This document shows positions 16,648-24,300 of a stretch of 64,000 bases of DNA, in pieces. The notes beneath the pieces were generated by a model that had not been told where the DNA came from, did not search any database, and saw only the letters and a list, made by a program, of their open reading frames with translations. The DNA is from Streptomyces ortus (lineage in GTDB: Bacteria > Actinomycetota > Actinomycetes > Streptomycetales > Streptomycetaceae), in assembly GCF_026341275.1 (NCBI RefSeq), contig NZ_JAIFZO010000002.1, forward strand, positions 7,718,118 through 7,782,117, given 5' to 3'. The position numbers and the translations under genes were made by a program. Every line of letters starts with the position of its first letter. Position 1 is the first letter of the stretch.

Positions 16648-16703
16648 TCCGCGTCCGCGACGGCGGACCGGGCCTCGGCCACGGCTCCGGCATCCGCGTG
16701 TGC

Positions 16704-16759
16704 GACACGGCGTATCCGATACGGCGTATTCGACACGACGGGACCGATACGGCGTACCG
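16704..16759 (+). promoter_or_regulatory. Four 14-bp tandem repeats upstream of the TetR gene (probable operator array)
   Basis: Repeats start at 16704, 16718, 16732 and 16746 with an exact 14-bp period and the core GAyACGGCGTA; the third copy is degenerate. Between units the dyad GTATC-C-GATAC (16712-16722) appears. The array ends 13 bases before the ATG at 16773. A -10-like TACACT at 16760-16765 would give a leaderless or near-leaderless transcript. The position suggests autoregulation by the TetR protein. Confidence 0.6.
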
Positions 16760-16772
16760 TACACTGACACGT

Positions 16773-17462
16773 ATGCCACGGAACTCCCCGTCCCTGGACC
16801 GCGCGACCCCCGACCGGATCGCCGAGGCCGCCCTGCGACTGGTCGACGAGTCGGGTCCCGGCGCGCTGACCTTCCGCGCGCTGGCCGCCCGGCTGGGCAT
16901 CTCGCTGGCCTCCCTCCAGCGTCGCTGCACCGATCTGGCCGGACTGCTGGACCTGTGCACGGACCACCTGGCCGCGCGGCTGCCCGAGATCGAGCCGGGC
17001 ACCGACTGGGCCGAGGCCACCGAGACGCGGTTCACCGCTCTGTACCGCCTGCTGTCGGCCCATCCGGGCCTGGTCGCGCTGCGCGGCGCCCGCCCCTGGC
17101 TCGGCCCGAACCTGCTGGCCCGGCTCGTCGAGCCGCAGCTCGCGGACAGCCTGGCCGCCGGGATGACCCACCGCGAGGCGATCACCGTCTACCGGCGGAT
17201 CTACCTGCTCACCCTCGGCAGCGCGAGTTTCGTGGACCACCGCGACCCCAGGGCCACCCAGGCGCTCACCCGCACCGCCCTGGCCTCCCTCGACCCGGCG
17301 GACCACCCGGCACTGACCGGCGACGTGGCGGCGATCCTGCCCGTCCTGACCGACCACGAGGTCTATTACGGGGCCCTGCGCCAGCTCGTCACCGCCGCCG
17401 ACCCGGCGCGGGCCGCCCGCCCCAGCACCCCAACCGACGGAAAGTCAGGACCCACGGCATGA
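16773..17462 (+). CDS. TetR-family transcriptional regulator
   Basis: A 229-residue regulator. Residues about 14-60 form a TetR helix-turn-helix: RIAEAALRLVDESGPGALTF, then RALAARLGISLASLQRRCTD, where the usual tyrosine-rich recognition helix is replaced by LQRRC. The C-terminal part is all-helical with no named ligand class. There is no Shine-Dalgarno site before ATG 16773; a -10-like TACACT ends eight bases upstream, so a leaderless mRNA is plausible. The stop codon overlaps the next start by four bases (ATGA), so the TetR and aldolase-like genes are translationally coupled. The repeat array upstream is its probable operator. Confidence 0.88.
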   Translation: MPRNSPSLDRATPDRIAEAALRLVDESGPGALTFRALAARLGISLASLQRRCTDLAGLLDLCTDHLAARLPEIEPGTDWAEATETRFTALYRLLSAHPGLVALRGARPWLGPNLLARLVEPQLADSLAAGMTHREAITVYRRIYLLTLGSASFVDHRDPRATQALTRTALASLDPADHPALTGDVAAILPVLTDHEVYYGALRQLVTAADPARAARPSTPTDGKSGPTA

Positions 17463-18514
17463 GCAACAGCACGACCGCCGCCGCCCGAACCTTCAGCAGC
17501 GACAACGCGGCCGGCGCCTCCCCGGAGATAGTCGAGGCGGTGGTCCGGGCCGCCGCGGGCCCGGCCTCGCCCTACGGCTCCGACAGCATCACGGCCGGTG
17601 TCCGCGGCAAGCTGTCCGAGATCTTCGAGCGCGACGTCGACCTCCTGATCGTCTCCACCGGCTCCGCCGCGAACGCCCTGAGCCTGGCCGCGCTCACCCC
17701 GCCCTGGGGCAGCGTCCTGTGCCACCGCGACAGCCACATCAACAACGACGAGTGCGGGGCACCCGAGTTCTACACCGCGGGCGCGAAGCTCGTACCCCTC
17801 GGCGGTGACGACGCGAAGCTCGACGTGGACGAACTCCGCGCGGCCGTACGGAACAAGGCCGGGGACGTGCACAGCGTGGAACCCTCCGTGGTGAGCGTCA
17901 CCCAGGCCGCCGAGACCGGTGCCGTCTACTCTCTCGACGAACTGCGCACCCTCGGCTCGGTCATCAGGGAGCCGGGCCTGCGGTTCCACATGGACGGCGC
18001 GCGCTTCGCCGGAGCCGTCGCGGCCCTCGGTGCCACCCCGGCCGAGCTGACCTGGCGGGCGGGCGTCGATCTGCTGTCGTTCGGAGCCACCAAGAACGGC
18101 ACGATGACCGCCGAGGCGATCGTCGTCTTCGACCGCTCCCTCACCCCCGAACTGAGCTTCCGCGCCAAGCGGGCCGGCCAGCTCGCCTCCAAGATGCGCT
18201 TCCACGCCGCCCAGCTCGACGCGTACCTCACGGACGACCTGTGGCTGCGCAACGCGACCCACGCCAACGCCATGGCCGCCCGCCTCCAGGACGGCGTCAA
18301 GGCCATCCCGGAGGTGGACCTCCTCGGCGCTGCCGAGGCCAACATCTTCTTCTGCCGGCTGCCCCGGCAGGTCACCGAGGGGCTGCTGGCCGACGGCTAC
18401 ACCTTCTACCACGACCGCTGGGAGCCCAGCGTCGTCCGCTTCGTCACCTCCTTCGCGACGACCCCGCAGAGCGTCGACGCCCTCCTCCAGGACATCCGCC
18501 GACACGCCGCCTGA
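17459..18514 (+). CDS. Low-specificity threonine aldolase-like PLP enzyme
   Basis: A 351-residue pyridoxal-phosphate enzyme of the beta-eliminating lyase/threonine aldolase family (fold type I). Seen in order: FSSDNAAGASPEI at the N-terminus (family SDN start), TGSAANALSLAAL near residue 70 (phosphate-binding loop), HRDSHINNDE near 95, HMDGARFAGAVAAL near 180 (aspartate that pairs with the PLP nitrogen) and SFGATKNG near 205 with the Schiff-base lysine. Likely reaction: threonine or another beta-hydroxy amino acid to glycine plus an aldehyde. It overlaps the TetR gene by four bases, so its substrate or product may be the TetR ligand. Confidence 0.9.
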   Translation: MSNSTTAAARTFSSDNAAGASPEIVEAVVRAAAGPASPYGSDSITAGVRGKLSEIFERDVDLLIVSTGSAANALSLAALTPPWGSVLCHRDSHINNDECGAPEFYTAGAKLVPLGGDDAKLDVDELRAAVRNKAGDVHSVEPSVVSVTQAAETGAVYSLDELRTLGSVIREPGLRFHMDGARFAGAVAALGATPAELTWRAGVDLLSFGATKNGTMTAEAIVVFDRSLTPELSFRAKRAGQLASKMRFHAAQLDAYLTDDLWLRNATHANAMAARLQDGVKAIPEVDLLGAAEANIFFCRLPRQVTEGLLADGYTFYHDRWEPSVVRFVTSFATTPQSVDALLQDIRRHAA

Positions 18515-18546
18515 CCCCTGCGGGGGCCGCGGGGCCTCATACGGTG

Positions 18547-18645
18547 TCAGTCCCCGCGGTGGCGCCAGTACCAGAGCCCGGCGGCGACGAAGGCGCAGAG
18601 GAAGGCGACGGGCAGGATCAGCCCGGGAACGCGCGCCGCGCTCAC
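18547..18645 (-). CDS. Possible 32-residue single-helix membrane peptide
   Basis: The frame from GTG 18645 to 18547 encodes a short peptide with one membrane helix (GLILPVAFLCAFVAAGLWYW) and a basic end (RHRGD). The same frame is open upstream to 18834 but that part is proline/threonine-rich and does not look coding. No convincing ribosome binding site is seen. It is convergent with the aldolase-like gene, with a gap of 32 bases. It may be a real small protein or chance. Confidence 0.35.
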   Translation of the reverse strand: MSAARVPGLILPVAFLCAFVAAGLWYWRHRGD

Positions 18646-18947
18646 GGGGCCGCCGCCGGAAGGGCGCGGGGCGATGCGTCGATGGGTGCGTCGATGGTTC
18701 CCATACGTGGGCGACTCCACTGTGGTGTCCGCTGCGGTGGGGGGTACCGGGGTACCGGGGGTACTGGAGCGCCGCGGCGTACCGGGAACGCGGGAGCCGG
18801 AGGGGTTCCGCGACCCGGACGGCGCCGGCCCCATGATGGCGGAACCGACCGGGATCCGGCCCGCTCCGGACGGGGCCGGATGTGTGTGCCATCATCTCCC
18901 GTTCGGCTCCGGTCGCGCCGGAGGGACGACTTGAGGAGACATACGCG

Positions 18948-19913
18948 ATGGGTACCGCCGTGCACGTCCCGCAGACACGGGACATGATCGGGGAGGAACT
19001 CTCCGGCGACGAGGCACTCGCCGCGCTGCGCCGCTACGGAGGCCGGCGCCTCCTGGTGGACGCCTTCTCCCGCTTCCGCTACGCCGACGGCTTCACCAAC
19101 GCGCGCTCCCTCGCCTTCCAGGTCGTCGTCGGCATGGTGCCGTTCACCATCGCCCTGGTGGGCGTCGCCACCACCGTCCACACCGAGAGCGTCGGACGGA
19201 TCATCGAGCTCACCCTCGGCCGGATCGTGCCCGGCGCCAGTGCCGATCTGGTCGAGGAGGCCCTGGACAAGACGGCCCGCAGCGCCGGATCCGGTGTCTG
19301 GGGCGCCCTCGCGATGTGGCTGGGCCTGGCCTTCGCCGTACTCAACCTGACCTCGGCGATGGGTCAGATCGAGCGGGGCGCCAACCGGATATACGGCATC
19401 GAGCGCGATCGCCCGTTCCTGGTCAAGTACGGCCGCTCGCTGCTCCTCGCCCTCACCGCCGGCATGCCCCTCGCGCTGGGGTTCCTCGTCCTCGTCGCCG
19501 GTGACGCGGTGGGGGAGTCCGTGGTGGAGGCCCTCGGCTGGTCCCGCGACAGCCTCGACTGGTGGGGGCCGCTCGAAGTGCCCCTGGGCGTGGTGCTGGT
19601 GTGGGTCGCTTCCGCGGTGATCTTCCGCTGGGCGCCGCGCCGGGACCAGCCCGGCTACACCTGGCTGGCCTTCGGCTCGGCGGTCCACCTGGTGCTGTGG
19701 GTCGCGGCCACCTGGCTGCTGGCGCTCTATGTCGCCAAGAGCGGGTCGTTCGGCGCCGTCTACGGCCCCCTCACCGCGTTCGTCGCCCTGCTGCTGTGGG
19801 CCAACCTCACCGGTGTCGCGCTCTTCCTCGGAGTCGCCTTCGCCGCCCAGCTCGAAGCCGCCCGCGCCGGGATCACCGACGCCGTGGAACCGGACCCGGG
19901 CTCCGGCCCCTGA
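18948..19913 (+). CDS. YihY/BrkB family membrane protein
   Basis: A 321-residue protein of the YihY/virulence factor BrkB family, with six membrane segments between residues about 50 and 305. Typical features: the amphipathic start DAFSRFRYADGFTNARSLAFQ, the segment GMVPFTIALVGVA, the conserved NLTSAMGQIERGANRIYGIE loop (split NLTSAMGQIE and RGANRIYGIE), and KSGSFGAVYGPLTAFVALLLW near the end. E. coli YihY was once thought to be RNase BN; the true role is unknown. ATG 18948 is preferred over the upstream ATG 18882 because TTGAGGAGAC lies just before it. Confidence 0.9.
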   Translation: MGTAVHVPQTRDMIGEELSGDEALAALRRYGGRRLLVDAFSRFRYADGFTNARSLAFQVVVGMVPFTIALVGVATTVHTESVGRIIELTLGRIVPGASADLVEEALDKTARSAGSGVWGALAMWLGLAFAVLNLTSAMGQIERGANRIYGIERDRPFLVKYGRSLLLALTAGMPLALGFLVLVAGDAVGESVVEALGWSRDSLDWWGPLEVPLGVVLVWVASAVIFRWAPRRDQPGYTWLAFGSAVHLVLWVAATWLLALYVAKSGSFGAVYGPLTAFVALLLWANLTGVALFLGVAFAAQLEAARAGITDAVEPDPGSGP

Positions 19914-19920
19914 CTCCGCC

Positions 19921-19974
19921 CCGGATCCCCGCGGGGACGACAACTCCGGCCCCGGATCCCCGCGGGGACGACAA
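19921..19974 (+). repeat. Duplicated hairpin unit after the YihY gene
   Basis: CCGGATCCCCGCGGGGACG followed by ACAA occurs at 19921-19943 and 19952-19974 (31-bp period). Each copy contains the self-complementary CCCCGCGGGG. A degenerate third CCCGCGGGGCGACGG follows. Eight bases after the stop, this is probably a tandemly duplicated terminator. Confidence 0.55.
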
Positions 19975-20015
19975 AGGCCCCCGCACCCGCGGGGCGACGG
20001 CGTCTTGCGGGTGCG

Positions 20016-20378
20016 TCAGCGCCGCCGCGCCACCGGATTCTCGGTCCGGTGGTCGTAGTACGCCCACACGGCGACCGCCACGACCGCGGTGCCCGCGACC
20101 GCCACCACCCGCAGCACGCCCGAGGTGGTGAAGGCGACCAGGCCGGTCGCGGCCCCGCCGCACAGCATGATCGTGCGGCTCACGAGGCGCTGCCGGGTCG
20201 TCTGCGGCTCCTCGCGGTCCTTGAGGTCGTGCAGCGCGTCGTGGGCCGGATGCCCGGAGCCCCGCCGGGCGCGCGCCCGGTAGGCCAGCGCGTAACTGAT
20301 CAGCGCGTACAGCGCGAGGGCGCCCAGGGCCCAGAGCCAGCCCTCGGGATCCCCGCCGCCTCCACGTGCCAGATACAT
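20016..20378 (-). CDS. Small membrane protein of unknown function
   Basis: A 120-residue protein started at ATG 20378 behind GGAGGAGAGG. It has one helix at about residues 14-32 (LWALGALALYALISYALAY), a charged loop (HDALHDLKDREEPQTTRQRL) and two helices at about 69-105 (TIMLCGGAATGLVAFTTSG, then VLRVVAVAGTAVVAVAVW). The C-terminus is basic (DHRTENPVARRR). No family is recognised. It is convergent with the YihY gene and divergent from the PucR-type regulator. Confidence 0.7.
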   Translation of the reverse strand: MYLARGGGGDPEGWLWALGALALYALISYALAYRARARRGSGHPAHDALHDLKDREEPQTTRQRLVSRTIMLCGGAATGLVAFTTSGVLRVVAVAGTAVVAVAVWAYYDHRTENPVARRR

Positions 20379-20646
20379 GGCACCTCTCCTCCCGTTCGGC
20401 TTCCGGATGCCCCTGAAACCGCGGGACACGCCGCACGCCCGTGGAGGGGCGACGAAAGGAGTACGGGGTGCCGAGGGAAAAGAACGCCGCAGAACCCTAG
20501 GGACCGACTGGACGGTATGTCATTCTACGGGGCAGGACGAGACAGGTGCCGACCAGCGCGGGGACCGCGGCCGACAGGCCGCCGTACACGGACCGCTGGG
20601 AGCGCGCCGCCACGGAGCAGCCGAGCCGACGCCCCGGGAGAACGCG

Positions 20647-21942
20647 ATGCAGCAAGCCCTACGGTCCCGAGCCGAGCTCGTTCACGGACCGCCGTCCGCC
20701 GCCCTGTCGCGTGCCCCCAAGGTCCGTTCGCTGATCGACGCCGACGCCGTCCGGGTGCTGCACCGGTCGGCCCGGGTGCTCCTGAACAACCTCCCGGAGC
20801 TGACCGACCGGCTGGTGGCGGCGCTGCGGGAACGCGAACCCGCCTACCGCAGCACCCTGGAGAGCGATCCCGCGGGCACCTGGCAGGAGGCGCACCGCTC
20901 GCTGAGGCACAGTGTCGGCGCGCTGCTCGACCCGCGCAGCGCCCGGGACGCCGCCCTGCACTGTTCGTGGAAGATCGGTGCCTCGCGCGCCGAGCAGGGG
21001 CTGCCCCTGGACGCGCTGCTGCACGCTTTCCGGCTCGGCGGCTCCCTGATCTGGCAGTCCCTGGTCGAGGAGACCTCACGGACCGCCCCCGAGGACGTCC
21101 GTCTGCTCGTCCATGTGGCCGCCGACGTATGGAACTTCGTCGACGAGCACTGCACCCTCGTGGCGGACGTCTACCGCAAGGTGGAGCGGCAGCACGCCTG
21201 GCGCCAGGAACACCGGGTACGCCTGCTGACCGCCGCCCTGCTCGACGGTACGAGCCGGATCGCGGACGTCGCCGAGACGGCCGAGGCCCTGGAGCTGCCG
21301 GAACAAGGCCGGTACGCGGTGATAGCGGTCGCGGGCGGACGCCAGGCGGGCCGCACCTCCGTGCCCGGCGCCGTCGTCCCGGCCGGTGCGCGCGTGTACT
21401 GGCACACGGGGATGGAGGTCGACCACTGCATCGTCCTGGTCGGCGACGGTGAGAGCGGCGGCGACGGTGACGGCGTGCGGACCGAGCCGACGGTGGGACT
21501 GAGCGCGCCCGCCGGGACGAGGGTCGGTGTCGGACCCGTCGTGGCGGGCCTCGCCGCGGTCGGCGACGCCCGCAGGCTCGCGGACATGGCCCTGAGCATG
21601 TGCGCCGACGACGGCGGCACCGTACGGCTGAGCGAGCAGCTGCCGGCCGCCCTGGTGATGTCGTGCCCGGAGCTGGGCGGCGCGCTCGCCGAGCGGGTCC
21701 TGGGGCCGCTGCTGCGCCTGGAGCCGTCCGACCGCGACATCCTGCTGGACACGCTGGCCGCGTGGCTGGACTGCGACGGCTCGGCGCAGCGGGCGAGTGC
21801 CCGGCTGTACTGCCACCGCAACACGGTCCTCAACCGGCTGAAGAGGTGCGAGCAGTTGACCGGGCGCTCGCTCGCCCGTCCGGCGGACATGGTGGAGTTC
21901 AGCCTCGCGCTGACCGCCAGGCGCCTGCTCCGCGACACATGA
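20647..21942 (+). CDS. PucR/CdaR-type helix-turn-helix regulator
   Basis: A 431-residue regulator. The N-terminal half (about 40-190) is a helical sensory region (LLNNLPELTDRLVAALRERE, then LHAFRLGGSLIWQSLVEE); the middle resembles a GGDEF-like module seen in CdaR/PucR proteins. The C-terminal 70 residues hold the PucR helix-turn-helix: LLDTLAAWLDCDGSAQRASARL then YCHRNTVLNRLKRCEQLTGRSL (split blocks LLDTLAAWLDCDGS and YCHRNTVLNRLKRCEQLTG). Related regulators control purine, glycerate or amino acid use. ATG 20647 is used; a purine-rich GGGAGA precedes it. It lies upstream of the cholesterol oxidase gene, separated by 137 bases with its own probable promoter. Confidence 0.87.
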   Translation: MQQALRSRAELVHGPPSAALSRAPKVRSLIDADAVRVLHRSARVLLNNLPELTDRLVAALREREPAYRSTLESDPAGTWQEAHRSLRHSVGALLDPRSARDAALHCSWKIGASRAEQGLPLDALLHAFRLGGSLIWQSLVEETSRTAPEDVRLLVHVAADVWNFVDEHCTLVADVYRKVERQHAWRQEHRVRLLTAALLDGTSRIADVAETAEALELPEQGRYAVIAVAGGRQAGRTSVPGAVVPAGARVYWHTGMEVDHCIVLVGDGESGGDGDGVRTEPTVGLSAPAGTRVGVGPVVAGLAAVGDARRLADMALSMCADDGGTVRLSEQLPAALVMSCPELGGALAERVLGPLLRLEPSDRDILLDTLAAWLDCDGSAQRASARLYCHRNTVLNRLKRCEQLTGRSLARPADMVEFSLALTARRLLRDT

Positions 21943-22017
21943 CGCCCCGTGGGTCGCGGGGCACGCGAGGCGGGATGCCCAGTATGTGATTCTTTGAAAG
22001 TTACCTCAGGGTATGGC

Positions 22018-22046
22018 GTGACTTCTCACGGGGGTGCCAGTAGAAC
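22018..22046 (+). promoter_or_regulatory. Probable promoter of the cholesterol oxidase gene
   Basis: GTGACT (22018-22023) and TAGAAC (22041-22046) are spaced by 17 bases and match the housekeeping -35/-10 pattern of streptomycetes. The predicted start is about 27 bases before the gene's start codon at 22080. An alternative TTGAAA lies at about 21994. Confidence 0.4.
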
Positions 22047-22079
22047 CCGTTTCACTCTATGGAGAGTGAGGAGCCGCGC

Positions 22080-23723
22080 ATGAACGACCATTCCCCACGT
22101 GGGACGGGCCTGAGAGGTGTGTCCCGGCGAAGATTCATCACTGGAACTGGTTCTTTTCTTGGCTCGGCCGCGCTGGCCGGGCAGCTGACCCCCGCGCATG
22201 CCGCCACCGCGACCGCCGCGGCGGTGATCGAACCCGGGGCGCATGTGCCCGCCCTCGTGATCGGTACCGGATACGGCGGTTCGGTGGCGGCTCTGCGCCT
22301 GGCCCAGGCGGGCGTCGACGTGCACATGGTCGAGATGGGCATGGCCTGGGACACCCCCGGCTCCGACGGCAAGATCTTCGCCAACACCACGAGCCCCGAC
22401 CACCGCTCCTACTGGCTGCGCACCAGGACGAAGCAGCCGCTCAGCAACTTCCTCGGCTTCCCCATCGACAAGGACGTCCCGCGCTACACCGGCATCCTGG
22501 ACGCCGAGGAGATGGGCGGCATCATCGTCTACCAGGGCCGCGGTGTCGGCGGCGGTTCGCTGGTCAACGGAGGCATGGCGGTCACTCCGAAGCGGGAGAA
22601 CTTCGCCGCCGTCCTGCCGTCGGTCGACGCCGATCGGATGTACTCCGTCTACTACCCGCGCGCCAACGCCGGCCTCGGGGTCGGCACGGTCGACCCGACG
22701 TGGTTCGAGACCGCCGCCTGCTACCAGTACGCGCGGGTCGGCCGTAAGCACGCGCAGCGTTCGGGCTTCCCGTTCGTCTTCGTGCCCGACGTGTACGACT
22801 GGGACTACATGGAGCAGGAGGCCGCCGGGACCGTACCGAAGTCCGCGCTCGCGGGCGAGATCCTCTATGGCAACAACTACGGCAAGAAGTCGCTGCAGAA
22901 GACCTACCTCGCGAGCGCGAAGGCGACCGGCCGGGTCTCGATCTCACCGCTCCACAAGGTCACTTCGGTCGCCCCGGCCTCCGGCGGCGGCTACACGGTC
23001 GTCATCGAACAGCTCAACACCACCGGCGGTACCACGGCCACCAAGACCGTCACCGCGGACCGGGTGTTCTTCGCGGCCGGCAGCGTCGGCACCAGCAAGC
23101 TCCTGGTCAGCCTGAAGGCCACCGGCGCCCTGCCCGGCCTCAACAGCGAGGTGGGCAAGGGCTGGGGCGACAACGGCAACGTCATGTGCGGGCGCGCCAA
23201 CCATCTGTGGGACCCCACGGGCGCCGTGCAGTCGTCCATCCCGTGCTCCGGCATCGACAACTGGGCCGCGGGCGGCGCGTTCGCCGAGGTGGCCCCCCTG
23301 CCCACCGGCATCGAGACCTTCGCCTCCTTCTATCTGTCGATCACCAAGAACCCCCACCGCGCCCAGTTCTCGTACAACGCGGGAACGGGCAACGTCGACC
23401 TGAACTGGCAGACGGCCTGGAAGCAGCCGTCCATCGACATGGCCAAGACGATCTTCGACAAGATCAACGCCAAGGAGGGCACGATCTACCGGACCGACCT
23501 GTTCGGCACCTACAAGATCTGGGGCGACCACCTCACGTACCACCCCCTCGGGGGCGCGGTGCTCAACAAGGCGACGGACAACTACGGCCGCCTGCACGGA
23601 CATCCGGGCCTGTACGTCATCGACGGCGCGCTCGTCCCGGGCAACACCAGCGTCAACCCGTTCGTCACCATCACGGCGCTCGCCGAACGCAACATCGAAG
23701 CGATCATCGCGGCCGACCTGTAG
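22080..23723 (+). CDS. choA: Secreted cholesterol oxidase (GMC flavoenzyme)
   Basis: A 547-residue FAD enzyme closely matching Streptomyces cholesterol oxidase, which converts cholesterol to cholest-4-en-3-one and makes hydrogen peroxide. A Tat signal (SRRRFITGTG, then SFLGSAALAG and cleavage near AHA) precedes the FAD-binding GTGYGGSVAALRLAQAG at about residue 62. YQGRGVGGGSLVNGGMA and PFVTITALAERN are diagnostic. Active-site residues by spacing are Glu403 (FAEVAP), His488 (YHPLGG) and Asn526 (NTSVNPF), with the same 85/38 spacing as the known Glu-His-Asn set. ATG 22080 has GTGAGGAG five bases before. The cytochrome P450 gene (choP) found beside choA in some strains is absent. Confidence 0.93.
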   Translation: MNDHSPRGTGLRGVSRRRFITGTGSFLGSAALAGQLTPAHAATATAAAVIEPGAHVPALVIGTGYGGSVAALRLAQAGVDVHMVEMGMAWDTPGSDGKIFANTTSPDHRSYWLRTRTKQPLSNFLGFPIDKDVPRYTGILDAEEMGGIIVYQGRGVGGGSLVNGGMAVTPKRENFAAVLPSVDADRMYSVYYPRANAGLGVGTVDPTWFETAACYQYARVGRKHAQRSGFPFVFVPDVYDWDYMEQEAAGTVPKSALAGEILYGNNYGKKSLQKTYLASAKATGRVSISPLHKVTSVAPASGGGYTVVIEQLNTTGGTTATKTVTADRVFFAAGSVGTSKLLVSLKATGALPGLNSEVGKGWGDNGNVMCGRANHLWDPTGAVQSSIPCSGIDNWAAGGAFAEVAPLPTGIETFASFYLSITKNPHRAQFSYNAGTGNVDLNWQTAWKQPSIDMAKTIFDKINAKEGTIYRTDLFGTYKIWGDHLTYHPLGGAVLNKATDNYGRLHGHPGLYVIDGALVPGNTSVNPFVTITALAERNIEAIIAADL

Positions 23724-23742
23724 CGACGGCAGGGGTACGCGA

Positions 23743-23774
23743 CCGGGGCCGCCCGGCGAGGCCGGCGGCCCCGG
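23743..23774. terminator. Bidirectional 11-bp hairpin
   Basis: CCGGGGCCGCC (23743-23753) pairs perfectly with GGCGGCCCCGG (23764-23774) around a ten-base loop, between the convergent cholesterol oxidase and AhpD-like genes. Confidence 0.6.
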
Positions 23775-23795
23775 ACCTGTGTGGCGCCCCCCGGC

Positions 23796-24275
23796 TCAGT
23801 GCCCCGGCAGTACGCACATGGCGTCGAGCCCGAGGACACGGTTGAGCCGCCCGAACGCCAGCCACGAGCCGAGGCTCATGGTCAGTTCCACGATCTCGGT
23901 CTGGCCGTAGTGCGCGGTCATCCGGTGCCAGAACTCCTCGTCGAGGCCGTGATGGTCCAGGGCGTACCGCTCCGCGTACTCGGCGGCCAGCCGGGTGCGT
24001 TCGTCGAAGGCGTCGGTGGTGCGCCACTTCGCCACCGCGTCGGCGAACTCCTCCTCGACCTTGAGCCCGTCCCGCTCGGTCCGCCAGTCGAGGCAGAAGA
24101 GACAGCCGTTGATCTGCGCGATCCGCAGCCGCGCCGCCTCGAACTCGCGCAGCCCGAGGGTCGTATGGGCGTAGACGGCGAGCGAGAAGTTCGCGGCGGC
24201 GGGTCCGATACCGGGGACCATCTCGCCCCACACGTACTCGATCGCGTTCCTGCCCTCGGGGATGTCGACGTTCAT
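23796..24275 (-). CDS. Carboxymuconolactone decarboxylase/AhpD-like protein
   Basis: A 159-residue all-helical protein of the carboxymuconolactone decarboxylase/AhpD superfamily. The key block is RIAQINGCLFCLDWRT near residues 52-67 with the CxxC pair and the nearby histidine-less DWR variant; AhpD proteins use such a pair as a thioredoxin-like reductant of peroxiredoxin. The lower part (LDEEFWHRMTAHYGQTEIVELT) is a typical family helix. It is 25 bases downstream of the DapB-like dehydrogenase on the same strand and probably shares its operon. Which substrate it serves is unknown; a peroxide role would fit the neighbouring H2O2-forming oxidase but that is a guess. Confidence 0.87.
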   Translation of the reverse strand: MNVDIPEGRNAIEYVWGEMVPGIGPAAANFSLAVYAHTTLGLREFEAARLRIAQINGCLFCLDWRTERDGLKVEEEFADAVAKWRTTDAFDERTRLAAEYAERYALDHHGLDEEFWHRMTAHYGQTEIVELTMSLGSWLAFGRLNRVLGLDAMCVLPGH

Positions 24276-24300
24276 CCGGGACTCCTTCGCGTGCGCGGGG

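Noticed and set aside
13128..17357. A 1409-codon open frame on the minus strand
   Set aside because: It is the antisense of at least six well-supported plus-strand genes. Its composition (long Arg/Pro/Gly/Ser runs) is typical of open antisense frames in high-GC DNA.
22009..22014. GGGTAT as a SigB-type -10 before the cholesterol oxidase gene
   Set aside because: The nearest GNNT is 17 bases away rather than 14-16; the GTGACT/TAGAAC pair fits better.
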